A DNA stretch of 64,000 nucleotides from a virus: the IMG/VR virus record IMGVR_UViG_3300030616_000016, positions 134,561 to 198,560 of that record; one strand, 5' to 3'. The position numbers were made by a program, and so were the translations under genes. Numbering within the stretch: position 1 is the stretch's first letter; every line of letters begins with the position of its first letter. Under the pieces are notes generated by a model. The model did not search any database and was not told the origin of the DNA. It saw nothing but the letters and a program-made list of their open reading frames with translations. Below, in pieces: positions 29,757 to 39,509 of this stretch.

Positions 29757-31659
29757 TGGCAATGAAGGCTTCAGGCTTGTCGATCATGTTTCAATCAAAC
29801 CGGAAATTATCGATAAGAATAAGTTCGATAAGTTTATGGACAGCCGATCTCATGTTTTAAAGGATCAGGGTGTCAGTAAATCAAAGGCTATAATTAATCT
29901 CAAATCAAAAATCGATGCATCTAGAACTGGTTCTCTTGTAAATGGTAGAGTTTACAAAGCCAGAATGATGGATAAGTCTGTTGACAAATGGGTCACTCCT
30001 TATAAAAAGCCTGTGCTTCCTCATCATGACCAATATAGAGACGCTATTGGAAGAGTAGATGCAGCTAGCTTTGATTCCTTTATCGAAGAAGATCAATGGG
30101 ATTTTGATCATATTCTTATTGACCTTGCTAATGGCGAAACTCAGGGTAAAGGCTCCGGAAGACTTCTTCTTGACGCTCGTATTATAGACACAGATGCTAT
30201 CGACAAAGTTTTGGATGGAAGGTATTCTACTGTATCTATTGGGTTTATGACAGACTACATGAAATGTTCTATTTGTGGAGCTGACTGGAAAGGTGCTACG
30301 TTCCTCAGTCCTTGCGACCACAGAATTGGACAGTTCTATAAAATAGATGAGAATTCAATATTCTGGGATGGAAAGAAAACAAAAAGAAAATTCCCCGCAT
30401 ACTTACATTGCGGCGATATGGATCCAAGAGAAGTATCATTCGTAAATACTCCCGCCCAATCATATTCCAGTGTTATTGGCACTGAAATGTCTATGGACGA
30501 GAATTCACAAGTAGATGAACATGAGTTTGCTGAAATTATGAATATGTTGTGTGTTGGGAAGCCAAGAGCCGACGCCATTAACTCGCTGGTGTTGACCGAT
30601 GGATATACTTCCCAGGAACTGTTGATTGATGATCTTTCTGATAAATCGCCTACTGGTAAAATGACCGTCAGTGTGCCAGCCATTGATGCTCAGGATATCG
30701 ATAAGGATGATAAACCAGAAGATCAAACAGACGACAGTATTGGAGATTCTGATAATAAAGATTATTATACTGACGAGGAATTTGCGTGTCTAAATATCCT
30801 TAGAAGCATGCAGGATTGTGGCACCATTGAACCTACAGTAGAAGAGTCTTTGGCTATCGACAGTTTCTCCGATGCGAAGCTGAGTACGAAGCAGAGAGAG
30901 TCATTAAAGTCCAGCACTTTTTGTGGACCAGACAGGTCTTTCCCTGTGCCTGATTGCGCTCACGTTACTGCGGCTCTACGTCTTCTTGGAAGATATAAGG
31001 GCTCTGGTGATAAGAGCAAAATTAAGGCGTGTGTGATGCGTAAAGCAAAGCAGATGGACTGCAAAGTTTCGACGAAGAACGGTGACGATAGCCAAATTGT
31101 TAATCCTAACTCAGGAGATAGTGATATGGCCGACAAAGACACAAGTGTAAAAGATCAGACTCCAGATAAGAAAGATGGAGGCGATCAGACAAGGTCAAGC
31201 AGCGATCAAGTCACTATTCAGACTCTAACTGATAAGATCCAGGATCTCAGCGGTAGTGTTACCGTGAAAGATGCTAAGATCGAAGAGCTCGAAGGTAAAC
31301 TGCAGGATGCTAATAAAGCTTCTGAAGATACCCAGAAAGAGCTTACGGATGCTCTAGTCCTTCAGTATATTTCCATGAGACGCGTTCTCAAAGGAGATAT
31401 TCCTGAAGACGAAGAAGCATACAAAAAGTTCGAAGACGAACTCAAGGTTAGATCTGTAGATTCGCTGCGCGATTCCATTAAGGATATGACCAAGGATTTC
31501 AACAACAAAGTTGAAGAAATCCAAAAGAGCAATGTTGCTGACAGTGCTGGTTCTGTTCAAGATCCTACGAACGACGGAGATAACCCCGGAGATCAGGATC
31601 CTGACAAGAAAGACGATGCAGACAATAAAGCTCCCAAGTCTGTCAAAGACAGACTGTAA
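29749..31659 (+). CDS. prohead protease fused to scaffold-like region
   Basis: A 636-aa protein starting at ATG 29749, with GGGAG upstream, overlapping the portal stop. Residues ~1-240 form a prohead-protease fold: KPVLPHHDQYRDAIGRV (H92/H93), YSTVSIGF (S163 as candidate nucleophile) and REVSFVNTPAQ (~227-237). A C-x2-C...C-x-H zinc knuckle (CSIC 173-176, C189, H191) is inserted. Residues ~377-437 (KSSTFCGPDRSFPVPDCAHV, then a Lys-rich helix) match the DUF6582-type element often attached to such proteases. The rest is acidic and coiled-coil, as in internal scaffolds. It should cleave the scaffold and itself during head maturation. Confidence 0.78.
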   Translation: MSDGNEGFRLVDHVSIKPEIIDKNKFDKFMDSRSHVLKDQGVSKSKAIINLKSKIDASRTGSLVNGRVYKARMMDKSVDKWVTPYKKPVLPHHDQYRDAIGRVDAASFDSFIEEDQWDFDHILIDLANGETQGKGSGRLLLDARIIDTDAIDKVLDGRYSTVSIGFMTDYMKCSICGADWKGATFLSPCDHRIGQFYKIDENSIFWDGKKTKRKFPAYLHCGDMDPREVSFVNTPAQSYSSVIGTEMSMDENSQVDEHEFAEIMNMLCVGKPRADAINSLVLTDGYTSQELLIDDLSDKSPTGKMTVSVPAIDAQDIDKDDKPEDQTDDSIGDSDNKDYYTDEEFACLNILRSMQDCGTIEPTVEESLAIDSFSDAKLSTKQRESLKSSTFCGPDRSFPVPDCAHVTAALRLLGRYKGSGDKSKIKACVMRKAKQMDCKVSTKNGDDSQIVNPNSGDSDMADKDTSVKDQTPDKKDGGDQTRSSSDQVTIQTLTDKIQDLSGSVTVKDAKIEELEGKLQDANKASEDTQKELTDALVLQYISMRRVLKGDIPEDEEAYKKFEDELKVRSVDSLRDSIKDMTKDFNNKVEEIQKSNVADSAGSVQDPTNDGDNPGDQDPDKKDDADNKAPKSVKDRL

Positions 31660-31700
31660 TTGTGAGTAATTTAACAAACATCAAAGCAGGAGGCGCTTAA

Positions 31701-32525
31701 ATGGCTACTCTAAGAAACGCATATGGGTACACAGTACGCAGAAAGCAGATGCAGGAAATCTCCAAAGGAGAACGCCCTGCTCTAAGCTTGAAGCCTGCTC
31801 CGTACCTACCTATCCAGGAAACGATAGGCATCGAAGGTGATCCTATTGTTATCAAGGCTGGAGAGCTAATCGCCCTTGACGCATGGAATAACATTGTTCC
31901 TGCTAATTGTGGCGCGACAGCTACTGTTTCTTATAGCGAAACTGACTACACCTATGGTACACCTCAGTACGATGCAAGTGGTACAGAAGGTGCAGGTGAT
32001 GCAGTTGCTACAGGACCAGATCCAGCTAATTTTACCCTTGCAGCTAACTACTGCATCGGTTATGCTGCTTTTGATATGATTCAGAATATGGAACTGAATG
32101 CTCAGTCCGGAAATCTGAACTATCAGCCGCAGACAAATCAGAAGGGCATTGTAACGGATTATCTCGTTGAGTTTCCGATTACACATGCAAATCAGCTTGA
32201 CGCTACTCAGGGTGACCTTGTTGTTCCTGATAACGCAAGTCCTGGCCGTTGGATGCCGCTTAAGGCTGCTGATTGGACGGCTACAGTTGTTAGAGCAGAT
32301 TGTTACAAACTGCTTAACAATGTTGTTGGTAAGATTATGCGCATCGATGAAATCGCTGCGATTGATAATCTTGATAAGGTTGAAACTGTGCCTGGCCTTA
32401 ACCTAACCGGTTCCGAAACAAGTGGTATCCCGCTACATCTTAGCGATGCCATTGCGGACGGCGGTGATGTTAGAGGCGGTGGTGCTACGGCTAAATATAA
32501 GGCTATGATTCTTATCAGAGTCTAA
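31701..32525 (+). CDS. putative capsid decoration or stabilisation protein
   Basis: A 274-aa beta-rich protein directly before the major capsid gene, with GGAGG before ATG 31701. Motifs such as GDPIVIKAGELIALDAWNNIVPAN look like the trimeric lambda-D/decoration fold, in which a short strand-rich protein caps capsid threefold sites. It has an alanine/glycine-rich loop (YDASGTEGAGDAVATG). The call rests mainly on gene order and strand pattern. Confidence 0.5.
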   Translation: MATLRNAYGYTVRRKQMQEISKGERPALSLKPAPYLPIQETIGIEGDPIVIKAGELIALDAWNNIVPANCGATATVSYSETDYTYGTPQYDASGTEGAGDAVATGPDPANFTLAANYCIGYAAFDMIQNMELNAQSGNLNYQPQTNQKGIVTDYLVEFPITHANQLDATQGDLVVPDNASPGRWMPLKAADWTATVVRADCYKLLNNVVGKIMRIDEIAAIDNLDKVETVPGLNLTGSETSGIPLHLSDAIADGGDVRGGGATAKYKAMILIRV

Positions 32526-32560
32526 GTCTTTTGAACTGAGCAAATTTGGAGGTAACAAAA

Positions 32561-33901
32561 ATGCCTGATACTAATATTGAATTACTTCAGGATCTTATAA
32601 GCGATCCTAAAGAGTTCGTGCTCAAAGCCGTTAAGGAAGCAGGTAATGTTGATCAGCCTGACGGACCTAGTCCTGCCGCTAAGCTTGAAGATAGAGCGAA
32701 CAAGTGGAAATCGGTTTGGGACAATAACGGTTATCTGCCTGAAGAACCTACAACCCGTATCACATATGCTGATATGGTTGAGAAGGACAAGCAGGTAAGA
32801 AACGAACTGTTGAAAGATACTGCTACATCCGCAGATCAGATGCCATTTCTCATTCAGAGAGTGGTAGACAAAACTGTCAAAGAACCCATGGAATGGAATC
32901 AGGTTCTGACCGGTCTTCTTCAGAAGGCTTCCTTCCAGAATGGTCAGCAAGTAGTTATGCCGGCTGTTGGTGCTCTTGGCGGCTTAAATCTTGATATGGC
33001 TGAAGGTGATGAATATCCGGAAGCTACTCTTGATTTCGCTGGTAGCGTTGTGGCAAAAATCGGCAAGGTCGGTATTGCATGTCGTCTGACTGAAGAAATC
33101 ATTCGTTATTCTCAGTTTGACATTATGAACCTGCACATCCGTGCTTGCGGTCGTGCTCTTGCACGTCACAAAGAAACAAAGGTTGCTAATCACATTCGTA
33201 GTCTCGGTGTGACATCCTTTGATAACTCGGACAATGCCTATCAGAACACAAGTGGTCGTGATACGGCAGGCGCAGCCAATGGTGCTTTCACCCTTGACGA
33301 CCTGCTAACAATGTACGGTCAGCTTGTAAACGCCGGCTTTGTTCCCAATACCCTTATCATGAATCCTCTCGCATGGCTGATCTTTGCTAAAGATCCTGTT
33401 ATGCGTCATATGTTCATGACAGGTAATGGTGGACAGTTCTTCCAGAACTTCCAGGGTGGCGTTGGTTATGTATCTGAGTTCGAGAACAAGTCTTTTGGTG
33501 CCGGCAATGTTGGCCATAGCGCAGGTCTTGGCAAAAACGTTGCTACAACATACACCAATGTTCCGACTCTGGTTGGTGTTCCTTTTAACATCGTTGTTAG
33601 CCCTGCAATTCCGTACAACACAAGCGATAATACGACAGATATTATTATGTGTGATCGGAATAACCTGGGTCTCATGATTGTTGACGAAACAGTTCAGTCC
33701 GACCGTTGGAATGATCCGTCATTTGATATCATGAAGATCAAGTTCCGCGAAAGATACGCTATCGCGATTCTTAACCAGGGACAGGCAGTCCGCGTTGCTA
33801 AGAATGTTAAGGTCACGAAACATTATGACCTTGAAAACATGCTTACATGGCAGGCTGGATCTGGCGAGCTGGCAGACCCTGGAACAACAGCTCTGTACTA
33901 A
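32561..33901 (+). CDS. major capsid protein (HK97 fold)
   Basis: A 446-aa protein starting at ATG 32561 (MPDTNIELLQ), with TTGGAGG upstream; the in-frame ATG at 32546 overlaps that site. The N-terminal ~95 residues are charged and helical like a delta domain, and may be cleaved by the prohead protease. The rest shows the capsid pattern: LLQKASFQNGQQVVMPAVGA (E-loop region), a spine helix (RACGRALARHKETKVANHIR), the P-domain and A-domain with TLIMNPLAWLIF, and the late IIMCDRNNLGLMIVDE strand pair. A strong terminator follows the stop. Confidence 0.85.
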   Translation: MPDTNIELLQDLISDPKEFVLKAVKEAGNVDQPDGPSPAAKLEDRANKWKSVWDNNGYLPEEPTTRITYADMVEKDKQVRNELLKDTATSADQMPFLIQRVVDKTVKEPMEWNQVLTGLLQKASFQNGQQVVMPAVGALGGLNLDMAEGDEYPEATLDFAGSVVAKIGKVGIACRLTEEIIRYSQFDIMNLHIRACGRALARHKETKVANHIRSLGVTSFDNSDNAYQNTSGRDTAGAANGAFTLDDLLTMYGQLVNAGFVPNTLIMNPLAWLIFAKDPVMRHMFMTGNGGQFFQNFQGGVGYVSEFENKSFGAGNVGHSAGLGKNVATTYTNVPTLVGVPFNIVVSPAIPYNTSDNTTDIIMCDRNNLGLMIVDETVQSDRWNDPSFDIMKIKFRERYAIAILNQGQAVRVAKNVKVTKHYDLENMLTWQAGSGELADPGTTALY

Positions 33902-33922
33902 TCATTTGATTGGTGCCTCAAT

Positions 33923-33958
33923 AGCCCGCCCGCCAAACGGCGGGTGGGCTTTCTTTTT
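33923..33958 (+). terminator. strong rho-independent terminator after the capsid gene
   Basis: AGCCCGCCCGCC pairs with GGCGGGTGGGCT over 12 positions with one G-T, loop AAAC, followed by TTCTTTTT. It should isolate high-level capsid expression from the neck genes. Confidence 0.92.
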
Positions 33959-33982
33959 GTCAACAGATTGGAGCTATCTAAT

Positions 33983-34408
33983 ATGAACAGCAATGAAAAT
34001 GAAATTCCGATTAGCGACATTGATCCAACGCCATATTTTCAACAAACTATGAATGTTTCAGATGTTCTCGCTTTACCTTTGGTTCATTTTATAGATGCAG
34101 TGAATGATGGGAATTGGACAGACTTTGCATTGTCGAGATTAAAAGAAGAAGAGATTTCTAATCAGAATAGAGAAAGATACATTAATATTATTAATGAAAG
34201 AATAAAAACCACTCAGTCAGATGAGGGTCCTACTGAGGCTTATGATGAAGCTTCTGATGAGCTTTTACTTAAGGATGGCAAGGCCTTTATAAAGAAAGAC
34301 GGTGAATTGGTTCCGTATACTACTCCTGGTCTTCAAAAGAGAATGGAGAGCCTGGAAGAGGAACTGAACTGTGAAGAAAGAAAACGCAGAGCTATGGAGC
34401 TTCTATAA
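33983..34408 (+). CDS. hypothetical head/neck protein
   Basis: A 141-aa acidic helical protein from ATG 33983, with TTGGAG 8-9 bases upstream; the longer frame start at 33944 lies inside the terminator. It has a DPTPYFQQTMNVSDVLALPL start, an acidic middle and a charged C-terminal helix (MESLEEELNCEERKRRAMEL). It immediately precedes the Ig-like neck protein. No family was recognised. Confidence 0.55.
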   Translation: MNSNENEIPISDIDPTPYFQQTMNVSDVLALPLVHFIDAVNDGNWTDFALSRLKEEEISNQNRERYINIINERIKTTQSDEGPTEAYDEASDELLLKDGKAFIKKDGELVPYTTPGLQKRMESLEEELNCEERKRRAMELL

Positions 34409-35917
34409 ATGGATATAATAAGATCTGTACCCAGCAATGGTTCTAATGATGTTTCTCCTAACATAACTCTTTATGTATCATTAAGTAAGAACCTTGATTC
34501 TTCTACGGTTAACGCTGGTACGGTTCTGCTCACTAATCTTGATACCAATGAAGTTCTTAGGTCAGAAATAACACTTAATAAAAATACTATCAGCATTCTT
34601 CCGTCCATTGTCATGGACGAATTTACATCATATCGTTTGGATCTTATAGGAGCGGATGCAGATTCTCCAGGTGGTTGTATAGTAGCTGCAGATTCTACAT
34701 ACTTGGATGAAACTCTTTCTATATCCTTCCAGACATCTGAATATGTAGCTTCAGCTCAGACTATTGTTCCAGAGACAACAACGTTTTCTGGCGGATCCAC
34801 ATCTGGATCTGGTTCAGAATCAAGTGGCTCTGGTTGTTCTTACGCACCAACTGCAACAACTCCTAACAACGACGCAGATGGTGATGGAGTCACAGATGGT
34901 TATCAGGTAGTAGAAGATGCCTCAAATGACATGACATACGCATATGAGAATGATCTTTATGTTGTGGATGCTACTCCTTGTGATGGTGCTTCTGATATTC
35001 TTCCTGAAGATGTTAATGCTGAATCATCTATTGTAATACAGTTTAGTAGACCAATAGATGAAGAGACTGTTGCGTCTGCTTTAACTATTAAACAACATCC
35101 CATAGGCGGATTAAGGTTTGCAGGCACATCAGAAGAAGATATAGCGGAAAGAGCTGCTTCCACTTCCAATGACCTATTTTGCATTACTAATAGGCGGGAT
35201 TATATCAATCCATCATATGACATATCTGTTTCAAATGAGTATCTGACAATTGATTTGACAGACGATCCTGTTAGACTCAATTCTGAAGTCAATGTCACAA
35301 TATCACGTAAGCTTCAGTCTACAGCCGGCGACTCTGGTAATCAGGTATTCTTAAAAGAAACTTCGCACATTGACTTTACGACTGTGTTATTCCCTCTGTA
35401 TGTTGATGTTGAAGAAATTAGACTAGAGCTTGCCGAACTAAGCGTTACTGCAACAGATGAAATTATTAATAGGCTTGTTCTTGTTAATAGTATTGCTGCA
35501 TGGAATACAGCATGCCAGGGATTCGAATTCTGCAATCCACCTGGTGCTGCTATCGGCTATGCAAAAGCCAAAACGGCTCTTGACATATTTGATATGTCGC
35601 AGACTCGTGGTATTATGAACCCAGGTATATCTAAGTCATTAGGTGATTTTAGTATATCCTACAAAGGCAATGCTAGATATAGGACTCCTAAAGAAGATGA
35701 ACTTGCACAAGATGTTAAAGATGCAGCTAGCTGGCTTAAAAGGACTTACTGCACTAAACGAGCTAGCAGCACTGCCGTTAAAGGCAGAACAGCTGCTACA
35801 ACACAAGGTGATTTTAGACGTAGAACATGGCGCAAGACTGGATGGACGCCCAATAGGGCAAATACTAAATCTGAGAGGCAATATAGATTGCCAGGCTCAG
35901 GAGACTACTGGTCATAA
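34409..35917 (+). CDS. Ig-like protein with head-tail adaptor-like C-terminus
   Basis: A 502-aa protein. Residues 1-110 (VPSNGSNDVSPNITLYVSLS) and ~185-330 (DGASDILPEDVNAESSIVIQ) read as two SbsA-type Big_5 Ig-like domains. They are separated by a Ser/Gly linker and a DADGDGVTDGYQ calcium-loop-like motif. Residues ~335-400 (VEEIRLELAELSVTATDEII, then AWNTACQGFEF) are helical and look like a connector/adaptor. The tail is basic. Ig domains on phage heads or necks can bind surfaces; the adaptor call comes from helix pattern and gene order. Confidence 0.55.
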   Translation: MDIIRSVPSNGSNDVSPNITLYVSLSKNLDSSTVNAGTVLLTNLDTNEVLRSEITLNKNTISILPSIVMDEFTSYRLDLIGADADSPGGCIVAADSTYLDETLSISFQTSEYVASAQTIVPETTTFSGGSTSGSGSESSGSGCSYAPTATTPNNDADGDGVTDGYQVVEDASNDMTYAYENDLYVVDATPCDGASDILPEDVNAESSIVIQFSRPIDEETVASALTIKQHPIGGLRFAGTSEEDIAERAASTSNDLFCITNRRDYINPSYDISVSNEYLTIDLTDDPVRLNSEVNVTISRKLQSTAGDSGNQVFLKETSHIDFTTVLFPLYVDVEEIRLELAELSVTATDEIINRLVLVNSIAAWNTACQGFEFCNPPGAAIGYAKAKTALDIFDMSQTRGIMNPGISKSLGDFSISYKGNARYRTPKEDELAQDVKDAASWLKRTYCTKRASSTAVKGRTAATTQGDFRRRTWRKTGWTPNRANTKSERQYRLPGSGDYWS

Positions 35918-35928
35918 GGAATATTAAT

Positions 35929-36285
35929 ATGAATGATGAAGTTAAGAAAATTGCAGAGCAAAAGCAGCCGGATATGGATATTTATTCTACACCTGATCTC
36001 AATCAGGCAGTTGTCTTAATGGAGAAAGGCCACGCGCTTTTTGACATAGACAAAAAGTCCATAAGACCAAGGAAGACAGCAAGAAAGGTCCAGAAGTATA
36101 AAATCGTATTCTTGTTTGAGAATACTGATAAGCTCAGAAAAGATATCTGCGCATATGTTTCTGGTAACTGTATGATAGACGCTCAGTCTTTGCTTGGAAG
36201 GTTAAGATCCACAAGAGCTATGGTCGAGTCGGCATCGTCCAGTATGATGTCCTTATCGGAGATGGATAATGCAGAAACCAATTGA
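35929..36285 (+). CDS. small hypothetical neck-region protein
   Basis: A 118-aa protein with a basic middle (KKSIRPRKTARKVQKYKIVF) and helical C-terminus. It follows the Ig-like protein by 11 bp and overlaps the next gene by 17 nt. Position between the connector-like protein and tail genes suggests head completion or tail joining, but the sequence itself gives no family. Confidence 0.5.
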   Translation: MNDEVKKIAEQKQPDMDIYSTPDLNQAVVLMEKGHALFDIDKKSIRPRKTARKVQKYKIVFLFENTDKLRKDICAYVSGNCMIDAQSLLGRLRSTRAMVESASSSMMSLSEMDNAETN

Positions 36286-37321
36286 TGGATTTGTGCCGAC
36301 TAGAGTTGGTCGGAAGAACTCTATCGACAATATTCATTTTATAGATACTCCTTTCTATCGCCCTTACTGGAGCCATATAGAAAAGACTGGGCCTGCACCA
36401 AGAGCCAGAGCTCAAAGACAGGCTACAGTTGATGATTTTCTTGATTTTATTTATATTGGACTCAAGACTTATCAGGGTTATTGGGAAAGCCATGGTACAA
36501 ATCCATACATGGTCTACTTTCCTTTTGCTTTATCTCTTGACAAAGGCGATAAAGTGTTTAATATTAAACAGAGATGCAATTATTCAAACAGTGACAATAT
36601 TGTTGCGTATACAATTAAGTCTCTGGTTAGAAGCGCAGGACAAAATGTTGTCTTACTTGATGGCAATGAAGCGCCCCATAAAGATGACACTTTGATTCTA
36701 GATGAATCCTCGAATAAGATAGCCGACTTTCATGTTGGCTATCCTAATTCTGAGATCGGTCATCAGTATTTTACTGAAGACCAGCTAAGTGAGAATGCGG
36801 CGAATCCTTGGGTCGACACTATCACTTATAGAATCCTTAAAACAGAACCAGCTGGCGCTAGGGATCTGTTTCAAGGAAGACGCGAGTATAAACCAAGGGT
36901 GATGGAAACTCAATATGAATCATTGCAGGGCAGAAATGTTGAGTATCGTGTCCAGTCATTCGATAGCAATATTCAATTCGATTGCTGGGCCGAGACTAAT
37001 GAACGTGCCGAAAACCTCGCGAGTTGGTTCAGGTACTTCATGAATCTGTATATTCCTATCTTCCAGGAGAATGGCGTTATTCAATGCATATTCCTTGGAA
37101 AGATGGAGGATATACATGTTACAAGATGGCGCGACGACATTATAGCAAGATCTCTTGTATATGGTGTCAGAACCCAAGAAGTAACAGCTTATGACGTTGG
37201 AGTGTTTCATTCACTAAGAGCTGGCTTTGATCTTGGTATTGATGGAAACCTCGAAACTATAAGCATTCTGAAAGACGATCTGCCTTCGCCATCTAATGAA
37301 TTAAGTGGAGTAATAATATGA
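36269..37321 (+). CDS. putative tail terminator or neck protein
   Basis: A 350-aa protein from ATG 36269 (GGAGATGGATA upstream), mostly mixed alpha/beta. YESLQGRNVEYRVQSFDSNI followed by FDCWAETNERAENLASWFRY resembles the core of tail-completion proteins, which act on the last tube ring. It is the last gene before the sheath. Position and this segment support a tail terminator or joining protein; confidence is moderate. Confidence 0.5.
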   Translation: MQKPIDGFVPTRVGRKNSIDNIHFIDTPFYRPYWSHIEKTGPAPRARAQRQATVDDFLDFIYIGLKTYQGYWESHGTNPYMVYFPFALSLDKGDKVFNIKQRCNYSNSDNIVAYTIKSLVRSAGQNVVLLDGNEAPHKDDTLILDESSNKIADFHVGYPNSEIGHQYFTEDQLSENAANPWVDTITYRILKTEPAGARDLFQGRREYKPRVMETQYESLQGRNVEYRVQSFDSNIQFDCWAETNERAENLASWFRYFMNLYIPIFQENGVIQCIFLGKMEDIHVTRWRDDIIARSLVYGVRTQEVTAYDVGVFHSLRAGFDLGIDGNLETISILKDDLPSPSNELSGVII

Positions 37322-37385
37322 ATATAACCGTGTTCTTAGTGACGCGTGAGTAAAACAACCCTCAAACATACTGGAGGCTAATAAT

Positions 37386-38735
37386 ATGGCTTTAGAAAAT
37401 CTTCCAAGGGTTGACGTCACAGTTAATGATGGTGGACTAAGACTTTCAAGACCTATTGCAGGTCCGAAAGTTACTTTACTTGGTGTAACAACATCAACCA
37501 ATCTTGATCTTTTTGAACCTTACCTGGTTCCTGATATCGAGACTGGGTTTACTGCTGCGGCAGAATCTACTGGTCGTCCTTCAGAGCTTAGTAAAGCTCT
37601 TGAGGAAGCCTATGCTGGTGGAGCGCGCGCTGTAGAGCTTGTTAAGATTGCTGATACTTCTAACGAAGCATGCACTCTTGATCAACGTTATGCAGCTCTT
37701 GATAGCGCGTATGATGTTCTTGCTAATACGGAAGTTGACGTAGTTGTTCCGGTTAGTGCTTACATTGACAATCCAGCTGCAAGCGGTGATTTTGCTTATC
37801 AGCTAGCAGATTTCTGCTACAATACTACTGCTGTTAATCGTTCTGCAATTGGCGTTATCGATCATAGAAACGCTGCTCAAATTGCTAGCGATGAAGATGG
37901 TTCTGGTATTGATGTTGACCAAGGTACACCTACACTGACCCAGATTGAAACCTGGGTTTCTGCGCTCGAAAACTTTACGTATTGTTCGAGCTTTGATGGC
38001 GTTACCGACAGCAACAGTGATAACTTGCCTGACGCTTACAAGTACTGGGCTACGACAGATCATCTGCCAGCCCTTTCTGGTGCCGGCACAGTTATCACAG
38101 ATAACAGAAACAACCCGATTGACATCGGTGCTTATATTAGTGTGACAGCTATGAACGCACGCTATTATAACTCTTCTGCTCAATATCTATATCCATCAAC
38201 GTCTTATTACAATGGAAATGGTGCTGCGTACTATGCAGGAAAGATTACATCTCTTGTACCACACAGTGCTACAACCAATAAGACGCTTGAGAATATTCTT
38301 GAGCAGAGAACTATGTCCTTAAGTCAGGTGAATAGAATTGTGGGAGCGAGATTCGTTACCACAGCTCTGAAACCTAAGGGCATTGTGGTAGCTAGAGGCA
38401 TTACTGGCGCTTATAATATCTCTTCATATGCCAGATCAGACTTTGTTAATCTGACCACTGTACGTATAACTCATGAATCTATACGTGTAACCAGAGAGAC
38501 AGCTGATCCGTTCCTTGGCGAACCAAACACAGCTACAAACAGAGCATCGCTTGAACAGGCTCTTGATGTTGCTTATGGTAAGCTACAGGAAAATGGCGCA
38601 CTGCAGAGATATCAGTTCAGTCTGACAGCGACACCAAGCCAGCAGGTACTTGGTGAGGCCAGCCTTAGCTTAACTCTTGTTCCTGCATTTGAACTGGTCA
38701 AGGTTACGACTGTAATCAGCCTTGCACCCGCATAA
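37386..38735 (+). CDS. contractile tail sheath protein
   Basis: A 449-aa sheath protein that forms the contractile outer tail. The N-terminal beta part (MALENLPRVDVTVNDGGLRL) is followed by a Rossmann-like alternating core and, at the C-terminus, an LTTVRITHESIRVTRETADP helix-strand unit, then SLSLTLVPAFELVKVTTVIS typical of sheath C-terminal domains that link neighbouring subunits. GGAGG stands upstream. It is followed directly by tube-like genes, the normal order. This is the main evidence for a myovirus morphology. Confidence 0.85.
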   Translation: MALENLPRVDVTVNDGGLRLSRPIAGPKVTLLGVTTSTNLDLFEPYLVPDIETGFTAAAESTGRPSELSKALEEAYAGGARAVELVKIADTSNEACTLDQRYAALDSAYDVLANTEVDVVVPVSAYIDNPAASGDFAYQLADFCYNTTAVNRSAIGVIDHRNAAQIASDEDGSGIDVDQGTPTLTQIETWVSALENFTYCSSFDGVTDSNSDNLPDAYKYWATTDHLPALSGAGTVITDNRNNPIDIGAYISVTAMNARYYNSSAQYLYPSTSYYNGNGAAYYAGKITSLVPHSATTNKTLENILEQRTMSLSQVNRIVGARFVTTALKPKGIVVARGITGAYNISSYARSDFVNLTTVRITHESIRVTRETADPFLGEPNTATNRASLEQALDVAYGKLQENGALQRYQFSLTATPSQQVLGEASLSLTLVPAFELVKVTTVISLAPA

Positions 38736-38754
38736 TTCATAGGAGGTAATCAAT

Positions 38755-39447
38755 ATGCCACTTACAGAAGGCAACCTTCCTCGTGAAAACAGCATCTACA
38801 CCAGAAGCTATAACAGTTTTGGTGGAGTTGATATGCTGGTAACGTTTGCGGGAAAGGTAATCGGCGAATTACAGGGTATTTCATACTCTGTAACCAGAGA
38901 AAAGGCTCCTCTTTATACTATGGGTAGTGCGGATCCTAGAAGTTTTAGTCGTGGCAAGCGTGGTATTGCTGGCTCACTGATCTTCTTAGTATTTGACCGC
39001 GATGCTCTACAGTGGGGTCTTCGTGAGTCTGGTAAGTTCTTGGCCAATAGATGGGAAGTACAGCAGGCTCAGAGCCTTGCTACTGGTGAAGGATATTCCT
39101 TCTCCAATACAGGCACAGTTGCTGCTGGTCTGAATACCACAAATGATCTGGAATCTGGTCTGTACGACAAGGTTCCGTCAAGAGCATGGTATGCTGACCA
39201 GGTACCGCCATTTGACATTGTCATCTTGGCGGCCAACGAATATGGTCATCTGGCAAGAATGGAAATCCGTGGTGTTGAAGTTCTTAACTCCGGTTCCGGA
39301 ATGTCAATTGACGATATTACAACTGATCAGAGTTGTACTTTCGTGGCCAGGTCTATCGTTCCTTGGTTTGGTCAGAAGTATGTTAACCCAGCCACAGGAC
39401 AGGTGTCTGAATCTCAGGGTGCAAACCCGAGTTCATTCTCCAATTAA
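38755..39447 (+). CDS. tail tube protein, paralogue 1
   Basis: A 230-aa protein with AGGAGG before ATG 38755, directly after the sheath. Features include VDMLVTFAGKVIGELQGISY, RGKRGIAGSLIFLVFDRDAL, then VPPFDIVILAANEYGHLARM and CTFVARSIVPW. The same blocks recur in the next two genes, so the three form a family. This shortest copy beside the sheath is most likely the major tube subunit. A terminator follows. Confidence 0.7.
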   Translation: MPLTEGNLPRENSIYTRSYNSFGGVDMLVTFAGKVIGELQGISYSVTREKAPLYTMGSADPRSFSRGKRGIAGSLIFLVFDRDALQWGLRESGKFLANRWEVQQAQSLATGEGYSFSNTGTVAAGLNTTNDLESGLYDKVPSRAWYADQVPPFDIVILAANEYGHLARMEIRGVEVLNSGSGMSIDDITTDQSCTFVARSIVPWFGQKYVNPATGQVSESQGANPSSFSN

Positions 39448-39458
39448 GATGTATCCTT

Positions 39459-39493
39459 CCATCCGTGGCATATAGCCACGGATGGATCCTTTT
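39459..39493 (+). terminator. rho-independent terminator after the tube gene
   Basis: CCATCCGTGGC pairs perfectly with GCCACGGATGG around ATATA (39459-39485), followed by ATCCTTTT. It should lower expression of downstream genes relative to sheath and tube. Confidence 0.88.
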
Positions 39494-39509
39494 ATCATGA
39501 GTATTGAAT

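Noticed and set aside
37318-37353. 11-codon frame coupled to the tail terminator-like gene by ATGA
   Set aside because: Too short to distinguish from chance and without any supporting feature.
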